Position numbers and translations under genes: made by a program
The notes under the pieces: generated by a model
The model's database searches: none
What the model was told of the DNA's origin: nothing
What the model saw: the letters and a program-made list of their open reading frames with translations, nothing else
In this document: positions 27,255 to 36,361 of the stretch, piece by piece
Numbering within the stretch: position 1 is the stretch's first letter
Layout of the letters: each line of letters begins with the position of its first letter
Source: Lawsonibacter asaccharolyticus
GTDB lineage: Bacteria; Bacillota; Clostridia; Oscillospirales; Oscillospiraceae
Assembly: GCA_003112755.1 (NCBI GenBank)
Contig: BFBT01000003.1
Coordinates: forward strand, 1-64,000
DNA length: 64,000 nt
Reading direction: 5' to 3'

Positions 27255-27292
27255 ACTCAGGGCGGGCGCCGTTCAGCGCCTGCCCTGTGCTA
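27255..27292 (+). terminator. Terminator after the DUF1989 gene
   Basis: The stem CAGGGCGGGCGC / GCGCCTGCCCTG lies directly after the stop. The U tail is weak. Confidence 0.6.
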
Positions 27293-27314
27293 TATCAAAA
27301 ATTGATTTTCATGC

Positions 27315-27761
27315 TCAAAGCCGCATATTCAAAATTGGATAAGGCTTGCCCTGCTCGTCATGATCCAGCCGCTCATAGACGCGGAAGCCCATGTGCTCAT
27401 AGAAGCCAAGGGCCTGGGGGTTTTGCTCGTTGACCGTGACCTCCCGGATGTCGAAGTGCTCCACGCCGTACTGAAAGAGTTCTTTGCCCAGCCCCTGCCC
27501 CCGCTCCTCCGGGGCCAGGAACAGCATCTCCAGCTTCTCACCAGCGATTCCCATGAACGCCACAGGGGTCCCGTTTTCACCCCATGCGGCGATTAGATGG
27601 GGAACCTCGCGAAGGGCCTGGGGCACATAGGCCTTGATCTCCGCAATCTCCTCGGGGGACAGGAACAGGTGGGTTGCCTGAACGGAGCGCTCCCACACCG
27701 CCAGCAGTTGCTCCAGCAGCTGGGGCGTCCGCTCACGCACTTCCTCGATCTTTCTCTGCAT
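27315..27761 (-). CDS. GNAT-family N-acetyltransferase
   Basis: 148 residues. Motif A LEMLFLAPEERGQGLGKELF followed by NPQALGFYEHMGFRVYERLD. Similar in plan to the neighbouring acetyltransferases but clearly divergent from them. The substrate is unknown. Confidence 0.87.
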   Translation of the reverse strand: MQRKIEEVRERTPQLLEQLLAVWERSVQATHLFLSPEEIAEIKAYVPQALREVPHLIAAWGENGTPVAFMGIAGEKLEMLFLAPEERGQGLGKELFQYGVEHFDIREVTVNEQNPQALGFYEHMGFRVYERLDHDEQGKPYPILNMRL

Positions 27762-27792
27762 ATGCTTTCGTTCTCCTTATCGTGTGCCAAAC

Positions 27793-28428
27793 TCACTCCA
27801 CAAAGGAGCGGCTCAGAATATAAAATTCCTCCTGGCTGGGCTGATGGCGGCGCTCCATGGGAGGCAGCGTGTCATCGTAGTGCCGGGCTTCCTCCTCGGG
27901 GATCGCCATCACCGGGCTGTCGGAATAGGTCCACTGGTGACCCGTCAGAGCGCCGGGGATCAGCTCCTTCACCAGCATGGCCGCGGGATACTTCCCGCCC
28001 TCCACATGGACCTGAAATTTTTGGCAGCTTTGGAACCCGCGGGAGACATAGTTTGCGGGACTGCCGAAGATGACGATGGCATCGTAGCCCAGTTCCACAG
28101 CCTTGGTGAAGGAGTGCTCCATCAGCTGTTTTCCATAGCCTTGGCGTTGCAGGTCGGGTTCCACACAGACGGGACCGAAGGTCAGGATCTTCTTTTCCCG
28201 CCCTGTTTCATCCACCAGCTTCGCTTTGGTATACATGATATTCCCGATGATCCGGCCGTCCTCCTCTAGGACGAAGTCCAGCTCCTGGATGAAGTCCTCG
28301 TGCTCCCGCATGATATGGACCAGATAATGCTCCACACAGCCAGGCACATAAAGGTTGTAGAAGGCCCGCCGGGTGAGCTCCTCCACCGCCTGGTAATCCC
28401 GTTTCACCTCGTTTCGGATTTGCGGCAT
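27793..28428 (-). CDS. GNAT-family N-acetyltransferase (YhbS-like)
   Basis: 211 residues; the start MPQIRNEVKRDYQAVEELTR at 28428 follows GAGGAGGAACATGAT. Motif A LTFGPVCVEPDLQRQGYGKQ fits YhbS-like acetyltransferases with a late FGSPANYVSRGF. An in-frame upstream ATG at 28530 has no ribosome site and is rejected. Confidence 0.85.
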   Translation of the reverse strand: MPQIRNEVKRDYQAVEELTRRAFYNLYVPGCVEHYLVHIMREHEDFIQELDFVLEEDGRIIGNIMYTKAKLVDETGREKKILTFGPVCVEPDLQRQGYGKQLMEHSFTKAVELGYDAIVIFGSPANYVSRGFQSCQKFQVHVEGGKYPAAMLVKELIPGALTGHQWTYSDSPVMAIPEEEARHYDDTLPPMERRHQPSQEEFYILSRSFVE

Positions 28429-28882
28429 ATCATGTTCCTCCTCTTGAGAAAACTCTGACGCTATCATACAGATCGTGTGCGGAAAAGTCAAGGGATGAGG
28501 GTCGGCTGAACCGGAGTGCCTTTCAGCCAAGGCGATAAATCTGTTCTCCGTGCGTGCGGCTGGTTACCGGGGCTTCTGGATAGAGAGGGCAATGTTGTTT
28601 ACTGCCCTGCAAATTTTGAGTTCTCATTGCAGAAATGGCTTGCATTATTTCCATTCCAGAGTGACAATGCAGACGGTCAGAGAAGAGAAAAATACCTATC
28701 CTCTGCTCCGGCGGAACGTGCCGACGGTAAAGGGCGGGAGGCATTTCTGACCACAGTTTCAGCCACAGAGTGACGTGGAGTATATGGAAACAGCGCTTTC
28801 AAAGAGTGACGGAAAGCAAATAAAATGGAGCAGAAACGACGCAAAACAAGCGAAAATAATGCGAAAAATCTTTCAATATCTA
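28429..28882. other. Gene-free spacer before the tRNA-Pro repeat array
   Basis: About 450 bases with only short open frames that lack ribosome sites and recognisable products. I see no RNA gene here. Confidence 0.5.
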
Positions 28883-29325
28883 TTTGGGAGGATAGATGAC
28901 CTATCCATTCCCCTGAAAGTGAAAGCCCGGAAGTCCTTGGGACAGTAGCTTGCGGCGGAAATTCCCCGGTTGAAAAATCCCCGCAAAATCGGGCGTGACC
29001 ACAGGATTGCCCTCAGACACGAAAAACTTGCTTTTTCTTTCTCCGCATGGTATCATGCAGAAAAATGAAATATCCGGGTATAGCGCAGTTGGTAGCGCGC
29101 CAGCTTTGGGAGGATAGATGACCTATCCATTCCCCCAAAAGCGAGAGTCCGGAAGTCCTTGGGACAGTAGCTTGCGGCGGAAATTTTCCGGTTGAAAAAT
29201 TCCGGCAAAATCGGGCTTGACCACAGCACTGCCCACAGACACGAAAAACTTGCTTTTTCTTTCTCCGCATGGTATCATGCAGAAAATCGAATATCCGGGT
29301 GTAGCGCAGTTGGTAGCGCACGTGA
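28883..29325 (+). repeat. Two-unit 222-bp tandem repeat ending in tRNA-Pro
   Basis: Unit 1 (28883-29104) and unit 2 (29105-29325) align along their whole length with a modest number of changes. Each starts inside a tRNA anticodon loop (TTTGGGA) with GGATAG / CTATCC hairpin. Each contains a CGAAAAACTTGCTTTTTCTT block and a GGTATCAT -10-like box, and ends with a tRNA-Pro 5' half. In unit 2 this half continues into the intact tRNA. Confidence 0.8.
29074..29111 (+). pseudogene. Truncated tRNA-Pro (5' half) at the repeat junction
   Basis: CCGGGTATAGCGCAGTTGG through TTTGGGA matches the intact gene 221 bases downstream, then switches to repeat sequence in the anticodon arm. No 3' half is present. 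Confidence 0.75.
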
Positions 29326-29370
29326 TTTGGGTTCACGGGGCCGAGCGTTCGAATCGCTCCACTCGGACCA
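29295..29370 (+). tRNA. tRNA-Pro (anticodon UGG)
   Basis: 76 nt including an encoded CCA. Acceptor CCGGGTG pairs with CACTCGG. D arm GCGCAGTTGGTAGCGC. Anticodon stem CGTGA / TCACG with loop TTTGGGT gives anticodon TGG. T arm GAGCG-TTCGAAT-CGCTC. A promoter-like TTGCTT...TATCAT lies just upstream. Confidence 0.95.
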
Positions 29371-29411
29371 AAAGCTCCTTGGTGCCAATAATGCTCCAAG
29401 GGGCTTTTTGC
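29371..29411 (+). terminator. Terminator after tRNA-Pro
   Basis: The stem AGCTCCTTGG / CCAAGGGGCT followed by TTTTT. Confidence 0.8.
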
Positions 29412-29578
29412 TATTGTCGGGGAGCACATCAAAAATTAATAAGTTTTTACTGCTCCTCGGTATTGTATTACCATTATGCTTTAGCTATAATACATTATAA
29501 TCTATCTTAAATTTGTGAATATCTATAGCATGTTAAGTCCATTATTTTCCCACTTTTATTGTGAAAGAATGGTTGCAT

Positions 29579-30619
29579 ATGAATATACGGATTAGAGAGC
29601 AAGCCGGAACAGATTCTGTTAGAAAATTTGACTACCAAATGGCAGTTGCGTTAGACTATTTATTATCTGAAATAGATAGTGATACCATCATCCTTATAGA
29701 GACTTTAGAAGATTTTGCGGTTTTTCGCAACCATGGTACCGAATTTGAAGAAATAGAGATTTACCAAGTAAAAACTAAAAATAGCGGTTTATATGAAAAA
29801 CGAACGTTACTTTCTGATAATGTCCTCGGGAAAATTATTCTAACCGATTTTTATTTTAACTCAAAATCTAAAACGCTAAATATTGTATGCAACACCCCAC
29901 TTAAAGGTGCATCAACTGAGACTCTCGATAATTTTGTTTTTGAAAACTCATTGACCCCTAAAGAACTTACTGAGTTAAAATTAAATGTAAAGACATATCT
30001 AAGTAAAGAATCCGATTTCACAGGTTCCTTAGAATCCTATTGGGGCAAACTTATTTATATCAAATCCTCGTTGCCTTTTTCAGGAAAAGAAGATCGATAT
30101 AGTGAGACATTAGTTGGAAAAACCAACAGTGTTATTTCCCATTATTTAGGCGATGAAAACCACTCAATCAATCCACAAATTGTTTTTAATACTCTAAGAC
30201 TTTTGATTGATAAACAGCGGAGAAATAAAATTACTACTTCCGAAATAGATGTTGAAGATGCACTCTCTCAGAAGGGAATCCGCACATCTGATGTTAAAGC
30301 AGTAATAGATCAAGCGGCCAAATTTCAACACCTTACCAAGAACGAGATTTTTCAACACGCCTCGCAAATATTTAGTCCTGCCGAATTTTTGGCGATTAAA
30401 AGTGAATACCCTACCTTTTTATCCTATCGAGCCAATCTCTCTGACCAAGCTTATCAAGATGCACTCAAAATTCTTCAAGAAGAATATTGGTCCTTAACTG
30501 CAAAATATGACTCTCTTGATGAGATTATCCGAATTACTGCTCAAAACTGTTGCCAAAAGATTCCCTATTATAGCCTTGCAATTATACAAATAATGGCAAT
30601 TGTTATTGTATATAGTTAA
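29579..30619 (+). CDS. DUF4297-like PD-(D/E)xK nuclease, candidate defence effector
   Basis: About 346 residues, strikingly AT-rich next to its GC-rich neighbours, which suggests transfer. The N-terminus has the DUF4297 (Cap4-type dsDNA endonuclease) layout: FDYQMAVALDYLLSE, then IILIETLEDFAVF and EIEIYQVKTKNSG, supplying the Glu/Asp and the E-x-Q-V-K core. The C-terminal two thirds are unassigned and end in a hydrophobic tail (AIIQIMAIVIVYS). The start is ATG 29579; an in-frame GTG at 29561 is possible. It is 11 bases upstream of an SMC-like ATPase with its own GAGGTGA site, so the pair is one operon. The nuclease assignment rests on motif reading, not a profile search. Confidence 0.65.
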   Translation: MNIRIREQAGTDSVRKFDYQMAVALDYLLSEIDSDTIILIETLEDFAVFRNHGTEFEEIEIYQVKTKNSGLYEKRTLLSDNVLGKIILTDFYFNSKSKTLNIVCNTPLKGASTETLDNFVFENSLTPKELTELKLNVKTYLSKESDFTGSLESYWGKLIYIKSSLPFSGKEDRYSETLVGKTNSVISHYLGDENHSINPQIVFNTLRLLIDKQRRNKITTSEIDVEDALSQKGIRTSDVKAVIDQAAKFQHLTKNEIFQHASQIFSPAEFLAIKSEYPTFLSYRANLSDQAYQDALKILQEEYWSLTAKYDSLDEIIRITAQNCCQKIPYYSLAIIQIMAIVIVYS

Positions 30620-30630
30620 GAGGTGAACGT

Positions 30631-32307
30631 ATGAGTATATTTTATAAAAGCCTATTGATACTCGATAAAGGGAAAAATGTTGCAAGGAAAATCGAATTTC
30701 AGCCGGGCATTAATATTGTCACCTCGCATCTCAATAGTGTCGGAAAAACATCATTATCTTTGATGCTTTTGCATAGTTTTGGTGCCAAAGTTAGATTCAG
30801 CGATAAATGGGACCTATCCAATGTATTTACAAAATTGACCATACAAAAAGATTCAAGTGAAATTGAGATTATCCGGCACAGGGACACTTATACAATTATT
30901 ACTGGCGACGAAAAATATTATTACCCTCTTCAAAAAAATGGTTATGCAGAAAAACTGTATGAACTGCTGGGCCTCACCATCAAAATCAAGGATAAAAACT
31001 CCGATACATACTCTACTGCTATACCCTCACTGTATCTTCTTCCCTATTTCTTATCGCAAACAAAAACTGATGAGGATAGATCAGTTTTTGAGGATTTAAA
31101 TATGTATTTAAAGTCCGATTTACGTGACGCTTTGTACTACCATGTAGGTGCATTAGATAACCATTATTCTTCCGTTATTCAACAACTGACACAGTCGCGA
31201 AAAAAGCTTGAAGAACTACGAAAATCACGTGAAAAGCAAATTTCTGAAATAGAATACTTGGAAAGAAAATTGGCCGAATCTAAAAGCGCAAAGTTAATAG
31301 ATAGTGATGCTGATTTAGACGCAGATATCGCTGTATACCAGAAATATTCTAAGAAGAAGCAGGATTATTACTCATTGGTTAAGACCCAATCTGATATAAA
31401 GCATAAAATCAAGTTGTTGAACGCTACATTAAAAGACAATTTGGTCTATACCGCAAAATTATTAGATGGGGAAGATATTATTTGTCCTGTATGCAACTCA
31501 AATATTACTGACTTTATTTCTTCAGCATTAAAGGTTGGAATTGCGGAAAGTGATATAAACACTGAACTTGCCAGTCTGAAGGCCGATTTGCTGAATACTG
31601 ATAGAAAAATTGCGCTTGCTAAGCCTAAATTAGATGAATTACATCAAGAAATTATGTTGATTGAGCAGCAACGAGAAAATGTTAAGATTACACGTGCCAT
31701 TATTGTTTGGAATGAAGAGTTGTTGGTTGCAAAGAAAAATTTTGCTGAAATACAGTTGCAGATAGATTCCCTTGAGGCATCAATAAAAGGATACTCAGAG
31801 GAAATGAGAAACTATAACGAAAAAAAGCAATCAGCTGATAAAAGTTATCGATCTGCATTTGTCACACTGCTAAATGCAACCAATATCAGTACAGATGGAC
31901 TCGACATTAGCAGTTTGAATTTATATGATTCTCTACATTTAAGTGGAAGCGAAATTCCTCGGGTAGCAATTTCGCGGTTCTTTTCCTTATTAGAAAGTAA
32001 AACTGCTGACAGTATTGTTATGCCTATTATCTTCGACTTTCCAAATTTGGATATGACCGAGGAAAACCTAACAAAATGTTTTCAAGTAATGTGCGAAAAA
32101 ATTTCTGATACAAAAACTTATCCTCAAAGCTTTATATTCTCTATCAATTGTGAAGAACGAATATCTAAGGCCGGTGCCTCATTAGAGAAAATCAATATTA
32201 TTGATATAGAGAGTCTTCCCATGGATGATTCCGCAAATCCAAAGCTATTATGCAAACACGATTATAGTGCTTACTCAAAAGAAATTAGTGAGATGATTAA
32301 TTCTTAA
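30631..32307 (+). CDS. SMC/ABC-like ATPase with zinc-hook motif, partner of the DUF4297-like nuclease
   Basis: 558 residues, AT-rich. The N-terminal ATPase lobe has INIVTSHLNSVGKTSLSLML (Walker A NSVGKTS at 35-41, first Gly missing as in several ABC-3C-type ATPases). Two coiled-coil arms (about 180-280 and 300-420) flank a CPVC hook (285-288). The signature is LSGSEIPRVAISRF (437 on), and Walker B is MPIIFDFPNLDM with Asp 469 followed by Phe, not Glu. The architecture resembles Rad50/LmuB-type sensors. With a Cap4-like nuclease upstream it recalls Lamassu-Cap4 and ABC-3C systems, but no third component is present. It likely senses or bridges foreign DNA and licenses the nuclease; this is inference. 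Confidence 0.75.
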   Translation: MSIFYKSLLILDKGKNVARKIEFQPGINIVTSHLNSVGKTSLSLMLLHSFGAKVRFSDKWDLSNVFTKLTIQKDSSEIEIIRHRDTYTIITGDEKYYYPLQKNGYAEKLYELLGLTIKIKDKNSDTYSTAIPSLYLLPYFLSQTKTDEDRSVFEDLNMYLKSDLRDALYYHVGALDNHYSSVIQQLTQSRKKLEELRKSREKQISEIEYLERKLAESKSAKLIDSDADLDADIAVYQKYSKKKQDYYSLVKTQSDIKHKIKLLNATLKDNLVYTAKLLDGEDIICPVCNSNITDFISSALKVGIAESDINTELASLKADLLNTDRKIALAKPKLDELHQEIMLIEQQRENVKITRAIIVWNEELLVAKKNFAEIQLQIDSLEASIKGYSEEMRNYNEKKQSADKSYRSAFVTLLNATNISTDGLDISSLNLYDSLHLSGSEIPRVAISRFFSLLESKTADSIVMPIIFDFPNLDMTEENLTKCFQVMCEKISDTKTYPQSFIFSINCEERISKAGASLEKINIIDIESLPMDDSANPKLLCKHDYSAYSKEISEMINS

Positions 32308-32376
32308 AATAGCATATATCCATTCTTCTCCCCCCAAAACTCCGAACTTGCATTTCGGCATTTTTTGTATGTTCAA

Positions 32377-32979
32377 TTATTGCCGGCCAAGTTCTTTCCG
32401 CACCTCATTGTAGTATCTATACACCGTATTCTTATCTACCCCCACCTCTCTTGCAATAAGGCTCTTGCTGGTGACCTCCGGGTGCTCCCGCATATAGGCG
32501 GCAATGGCTTTCTTCTTCTCACTGATTCCGTCCGGGATAGCCTCCAGGTCTCCGCTTTCTTTGATGGCCTTAATCTCCGCCCTCATCTGCTCGATCAGCC
32601 CAGGCAGGAGCGCCTCACATTCCTCCCGCGTTTTGGCGTACACATTGCGGGAGTGCTTCTTGCCGTCCGGCCACATAGGGGAGTAACGGCCCTCCCAGCA
32701 GTTCTCGCTGATCTGGGTGATGCAGCCGGTGCCGGGCTTCCGTTTCCTTCCTACATAGGGCTGGAATGTGGTCATGGCTTGTTTCTCTTGCGGCTCCGCA
32801 GGTGATTCCTGCGGAGCCGCTTTTCCTATTTTCTGGTCGATCTTTGCCGCAGCCTCGGACCGCATCGGGTTGGTGATGTGAGTGTAGATGTCCAGCGTAG
32901 TGGCCGCCGACACGTGGCCCAGCATGGCGGAGAGGGTCTTCACATCCATCCCGTTTCCCAGAGCGATGGTGGCAAATGT
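32377..32979 (-). pseudogene. Tyrosine recombinase (integrase) C-terminal remnant cut by IS66
   Basis: The frame begins at the IS66 edge with TFATIALGNGMDVKTLSAML and HVSAATTLDIYTHIT, the final catalytic block of a Tn916-type integrase (His and the Tyr nucleophile in LDIYTHI). The N-terminal domains and the R-H-x-x-R part are missing. An atypical C-terminal extension follows (YVGRKRKPGTGCITQI, then a helix-turn-helix-like SLIAREVGVDKNTVYRYYNE). It marks the far end of the tRNA-Pro-linked island. The missing part is not found on the other side of the IS. Confidence 0.8.
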
Positions 32980-33080
32980 GGTAAGCGTCAAGTAAAGTGA
33001 CGGGTAGACAGACATGAGAGAATAGTGGTGGAACGTTTTGAGACGTTCCGGCACTATTAACTATTAGGCGGTGTATCCGG

Positions 33081-33425
33081 ATGACGAGCAATGAACTGAA
33101 GCACCAGGCAAAGGTTCAGAAATGGGGATTGGCAATACAGGACTGCCGGAGCAGCGGGCTGTCAGTGCGGGAGTGGTGCCGCCAGCGGGGCATCACGCCA
33201 ACAACATATTACCGATGGGAAAGAGAGGTTCTGTCCGGTATAGGTAGGAAAGACGCCGAGGGACGTTCTGGGGGCACATTTGTAGAACTGCCAGCACCGC
33301 AACCATTGCGAAATAATTCGGAACGTACCGCTACACTCAACATCGGGAGTAGCAGCATTGATCTGTATCAGGAAATGGGGCCGGAATTGCTGCGGACTCT
33401 GGTGGAGCTGCTGAGACAATGCTGA
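33081..33425 (+). CDS. tnpA: IS66 accessory protein TnpA, copy 1
   Basis: 114 residues with a helix-turn-helix-like N-terminus (GLSVREWCRQRGITPTTYYR) as in IS66 OrfA. It is required with TnpB and TnpC for IS66 transposition in studied elements. Its stop overlaps the tnpB start (ATGCTGA). Confidence 0.88.
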   Translation: MTSNELKHQAKVQKWGLAIQDCRSSGLSVREWCRQRGITPTTYYRWEREVLSGIGRKDAEGRSGGTFVELPAPQPLRNNSERTATLNIGSSSIDLYQEMGPELLRTLVELLRQC

Positions 33426-33775
33426 ACGATTTTACCGGAGCAGACAAGGTCTACATCGCCTGTGGATATACAGATCTGCGCAAAGGGATCGATGGTTTGG
33501 CCACGATGGTACAGCAGCAGTTTGAACTGGACCCATTCACCAACACACTGTTTCTGTTCTGCGGGCGAAAGCGGGACCGAATAAAAGGGCTGTACTGGGA
33601 ACGGGATGGCTTCATCCTCCTCTACAAGAGGCTGGAGCAGGGAGCGTACCAGTGGCCGAGGTCCGAAGTTGAGGTGAAGATGCTGACGCCGCAGCAGTAC
33701 CGCTGGCTGATGGAAGGGCTGAAGATCGAACAGCCCAAAGCGCACAAAGCAGTGACTGGCCTGAGTATGGTATAG
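33419..33775 (+). CDS. tnpB: IS66 accessory protein TnpB, copy 1
   Basis: 118 residues, IS66 Orf2 family: VYIACGYTDLRKGIDGLATM, LFLFCGRKRDRIKGLYWERD and LYKRLEQGAYQWPR are hallmarks. Intact. Confidence 0.93.
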   Translation: MLNDFTGADKVYIACGYTDLRKGIDGLATMVQQQFELDPFTNTLFLFCGRKRDRIKGLYWERDGFILLYKRLEQGAYQWPRSEVEVKMLTPQQYRWLMEGLKIEQPKAHKAVTGLSMV

Positions 33776-33854
33776 CATTGAAAATTGGATGCTATTTTCT
33801 CGCAAACCATTGAAAGAACTGGTATTTCAAGGGTTTTTATGTTATAATAAAGAT

Positions 33855-35444
33855 ATGAAAAACGAAGTGAACATTACCACAAGCAGCACAGAAATGATGA
33901 CCATTTCCCGTGCGGAATATGAGTCTCTAAAGGCGGAACGAGACGAACTGAACCAGAAGCTGGACTGGCTGATGGAACAGGTGCGTCTTGCCAAAAAGAA
34001 GGTCTATGGGACATCCTCCGAGCAGACGAAGGAGGAGTTGGTTGGCCAGCTGAGTTTCATGTTTGATGAGACGGAAGCATGGCTGTCTACCAGGAGGACT
34101 GCCACGAGGGAAACCAGGGTTGCCGCTCATACCCGGCAGAAGCGATCCTCCCGTGTGGAGGAGGTTCTGCCTGAGAACATCCCTGTTGAGGTGGTGGAGC
34201 ACCGCGTCCCGGAGTCTGAACGTAACTGTCCTGAATGCGGTACGCTCATGACAGAGATTGGGACCGAGGTGCGCCGTACTCTGGTAATGGTCCCTGCCCA
34301 GGTGAAGATCCGGGAAGATGTTTATTTTACATACGCCTGCCAGAACTGCAAGCAGACAGGGACGGAAACACCTATCCTGAAAGCCCCCAAAGAGCCTCCC
34401 CTGATTTCGGGCAGCTATGCCTCCCCGGAGGCTGTGGCCCATATCATGGTGCAGAAGTTTGTGATGTACGCTCCGCTGTACCGGCAGGAACAGGAATGGA
34501 ATCGTGCTGGGGTGATGCTCTCCCGGCAGACGATGAGCAACTGGGTGCTGCGGGTGGCGGAGGACTGGCTGCGGCCCATCTATGACCACTTGCACCGGCA
34601 GTTGCTTCAGCGCGAGGTTCTCCATGCGGATGAAACAACCTTGCAGGTGCTGAAGTTGGAAGGGCAGACAGCCAGGAGCAAGTGCTATATGTGGCTGTAC
34701 CGGACTGGCGGAGACGCCGAGCATCCCATAGTTCTGTATGAGTACCAGCAGAACCGGAAGGCGGAGAATGCCGAAGCATTCCTCAAGGGCTTTACGGGCT
34801 GGCTCCATGCGGATGGGTATTCCGGCTACCACCGATTGCCGGAGAACATCCGGGTGGTTGGCTGCTGGGCGCATCTGCGGCGAAAGTTTGACGAGGCGGT
34901 GAACGCCTTGCCAAAAGAGCAGCAGGTTGGCTGCACGGCGTTGGAGGGACTGCAATACTGTAATATTCTTTTCGCCATTGAAAAGGAACTAGCGGATCTG
35001 CCGCCGGAAGAACGTTATATCCAGCGTCTGGCTCGGTCCAAGCCGGTGATGGACGCTTTGTTGGCATGGGCGGAAACGAAGACCGCCCCGCCCAAGTCCT
35101 CTTTGGGAAAGGCGCTGTACTATCTGCGGGAGCAGTGGCCATATCTGAAACGCTTTTTAGAGGACGGGCGTCTGGAAATAAGCAACAACCGGGCGGAGCG
35201 GAGCATTAAACCCTTTGTGATGGGGCGGAAGAACTGGCTGTTCGCCAATACGGAGGGCGGTGCTCAGAGCAGCGCCATTGTTTACAGTCTGATTGAAACG
35301 GCCAGGGAGAATAACCTTGATCCATACCGATATTTGGTTCATGTGTTTTCCAAGGCACCCGGACTGGCAGTTACCGACAAGAACTGGGCCGCAAAGCTGC
35401 TCCCGGAAAATATTCCCCCAGAATGTTGTATTACAAAGAAATAG
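33855..35444 (+). CDS. tnpC: IS66 transposase TnpC, copy 1
   Basis: 529 residues from MKNEVNITTSS; an upstream in-frame ATG at 33789 overlaps tnpB-proximal sequence. An N-terminal leucine-zipper-like helix, a Cys-x2-Cys zinc finger (NCPECGTLM and ACQNCKQTG), then the DDE core with HADETTLQVLKLEG, LHADGYSGYHRL and SNNRAERSIKPFVMGRKNWL. Full length and apparently functional. Confidence 0.93.
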   Translation: MKNEVNITTSSTEMMTISRAEYESLKAERDELNQKLDWLMEQVRLAKKKVYGTSSEQTKEELVGQLSFMFDETEAWLSTRRTATRETRVAAHTRQKRSSRVEEVLPENIPVEVVEHRVPESERNCPECGTLMTEIGTEVRRTLVMVPAQVKIREDVYFTYACQNCKQTGTETPILKAPKEPPLISGSYASPEAVAHIMVQKFVMYAPLYRQEQEWNRAGVMLSRQTMSNWVLRVAEDWLRPIYDHLHRQLLQREVLHADETTLQVLKLEGQTARSKCYMWLYRTGGDAEHPIVLYEYQQNRKAENAEAFLKGFTGWLHADGYSGYHRLPENIRVVGCWAHLRRKFDEAVNALPKEQQVGCTALEGLQYCNILFAIEKELADLPPEERYIQRLARSKPVMDALLAWAETKTAPPKSSLGKALYYLREQWPYLKRFLEDGRLEISNNRAERSIKPFVMGRKNWLFANTEGGAQSSAIVYSLIETARENNLDPYRYLVHVFSKAPGLAVTDKNWAAKLLPENIPPECCITKK

Positions 35445-35620
35445 AATATATCTTGTGAAAGCGGGATTGCCATTGGTAAGCCCGCTTTTGCTTTTTCCAA
35501 TAGGGATTATTGGCACCGCGGTGTGGAAAAACAAGGAAGTTTTGTCCTGTTTTATCCCATGTCGTCTATCTGTCTGATCTTGTCATATTATGGAACTATC
35601 TTATGAAAGGTGGTTCTTTT

Positions 35621-36307
35621 ATGGCAAACACAGAAATTTTCCTGCGCAATATTTTTGGTACAACTCGTCCGAATATTCGTCCACTCGTTCTTGCTCTAAA
35701 CATTACCAATGACCTCTTATTTGAACAGCATATCTCCATGTCCGATATTAAAGCAACGAAACATATTTACCCCGATGTTGCCAGACTGCTTCATAAAAAG
35801 CCTGAAACTGTGTACAAGAGCGTGATACGCTTGGCGCATCGCTGCTGGGATGCACTTGTGGAACAAGATTTGGTTCTTTCTTATCTGGGACGCTCTATGA
35901 AGCAGGAACCAGATCCCAGCGTTTTTATTACCTATCTAGCTGTCTACATTCAATCCGATATCCCGTTTTTTGAATTCATTGAGCGTGACCCTGGTTTTCT
36001 TTTCCGAGACTCGCCTGACATATTCGGAATGTCTGATATTCCGCCTGAATCGACTACAAAGTTGCTGCTGCGCAACAAACCGCTCCTGGTTTCTCAAGCA
36101 ATGGCTTTTACATCCCCGGCCGGATTGACCACATTTCCTGTCTGTCCCGCGTGTATGGCCACTTTGGAACGTGAAGGCCAGAACTTTTGTGACCATTGCG
36201 GACAACGCCTGGATTGGCGTTGGTACAAGCACGCCCAGATCATCTACCCCGGGCAAAAATCAGCACTCAATATTCTTGACAAGGATGATGTTCTAATCTC
36301 CACTTAA
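35621..36307 (+). CDS. IS66 passenger gene: Spo0A-C-like domain plus zinc ribbon, copy 1
   Basis: 228 residues from MANTEIFLRNIFGTTRPNIR, after GAAAGGTGGTTCTTTT. The N-terminal part contains SDIKATKHIYPDVARLLHKK and PETVYKSVIRLAHRCWDALV, which follows the Spo0A C-terminal DNA-binding pattern (T-K-x-L-Y-P-x-(I/V)-A ... V-E-R-x-I-R-x-A-I-x-x-A-W). The C-terminus has a zinc-ribbon pair (CPACMATLE and CDHCGQRLDW). It lies inside the IS66 ends and is repeated in copy 2, so it is part of the mobile unit. The function is unknown; regulation of transposition or of the host is possible. Confidence 0.65.
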   Translation: MANTEIFLRNIFGTTRPNIRPLVLALNITNDLLFEQHISMSDIKATKHIYPDVARLLHKKPETVYKSVIRLAHRCWDALVEQDLVLSYLGRSMKQEPDPSVFITYLAVYIQSDIPFFEFIERDPGFLFRDSPDIFGMSDIPPESTTKLLLRNKPLLVSQAMAFTSPAGLTTFPVCPACMATLEREGQNFCDHCGQRLDWRWYKHAQIIYPGQKSALNILDKDDVLIST

Positions 36308-36361
36308 AAGGGATTGAAATATTTAATAAAGTCTTTAGAAACCATATAAGGAGATGATACG

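Noticed and set aside
28883..29325. A CRISPR array.
   Set aside because: Only two long units of 222 bp with no spacer-repeat alternation and with a tRNA half in each.
29192..29510. Short coding frames overlapping tRNA-Pro.
   Set aside because: They read through the tRNA and its repeat, have no ribosome site, and are explained by the RNA gene.
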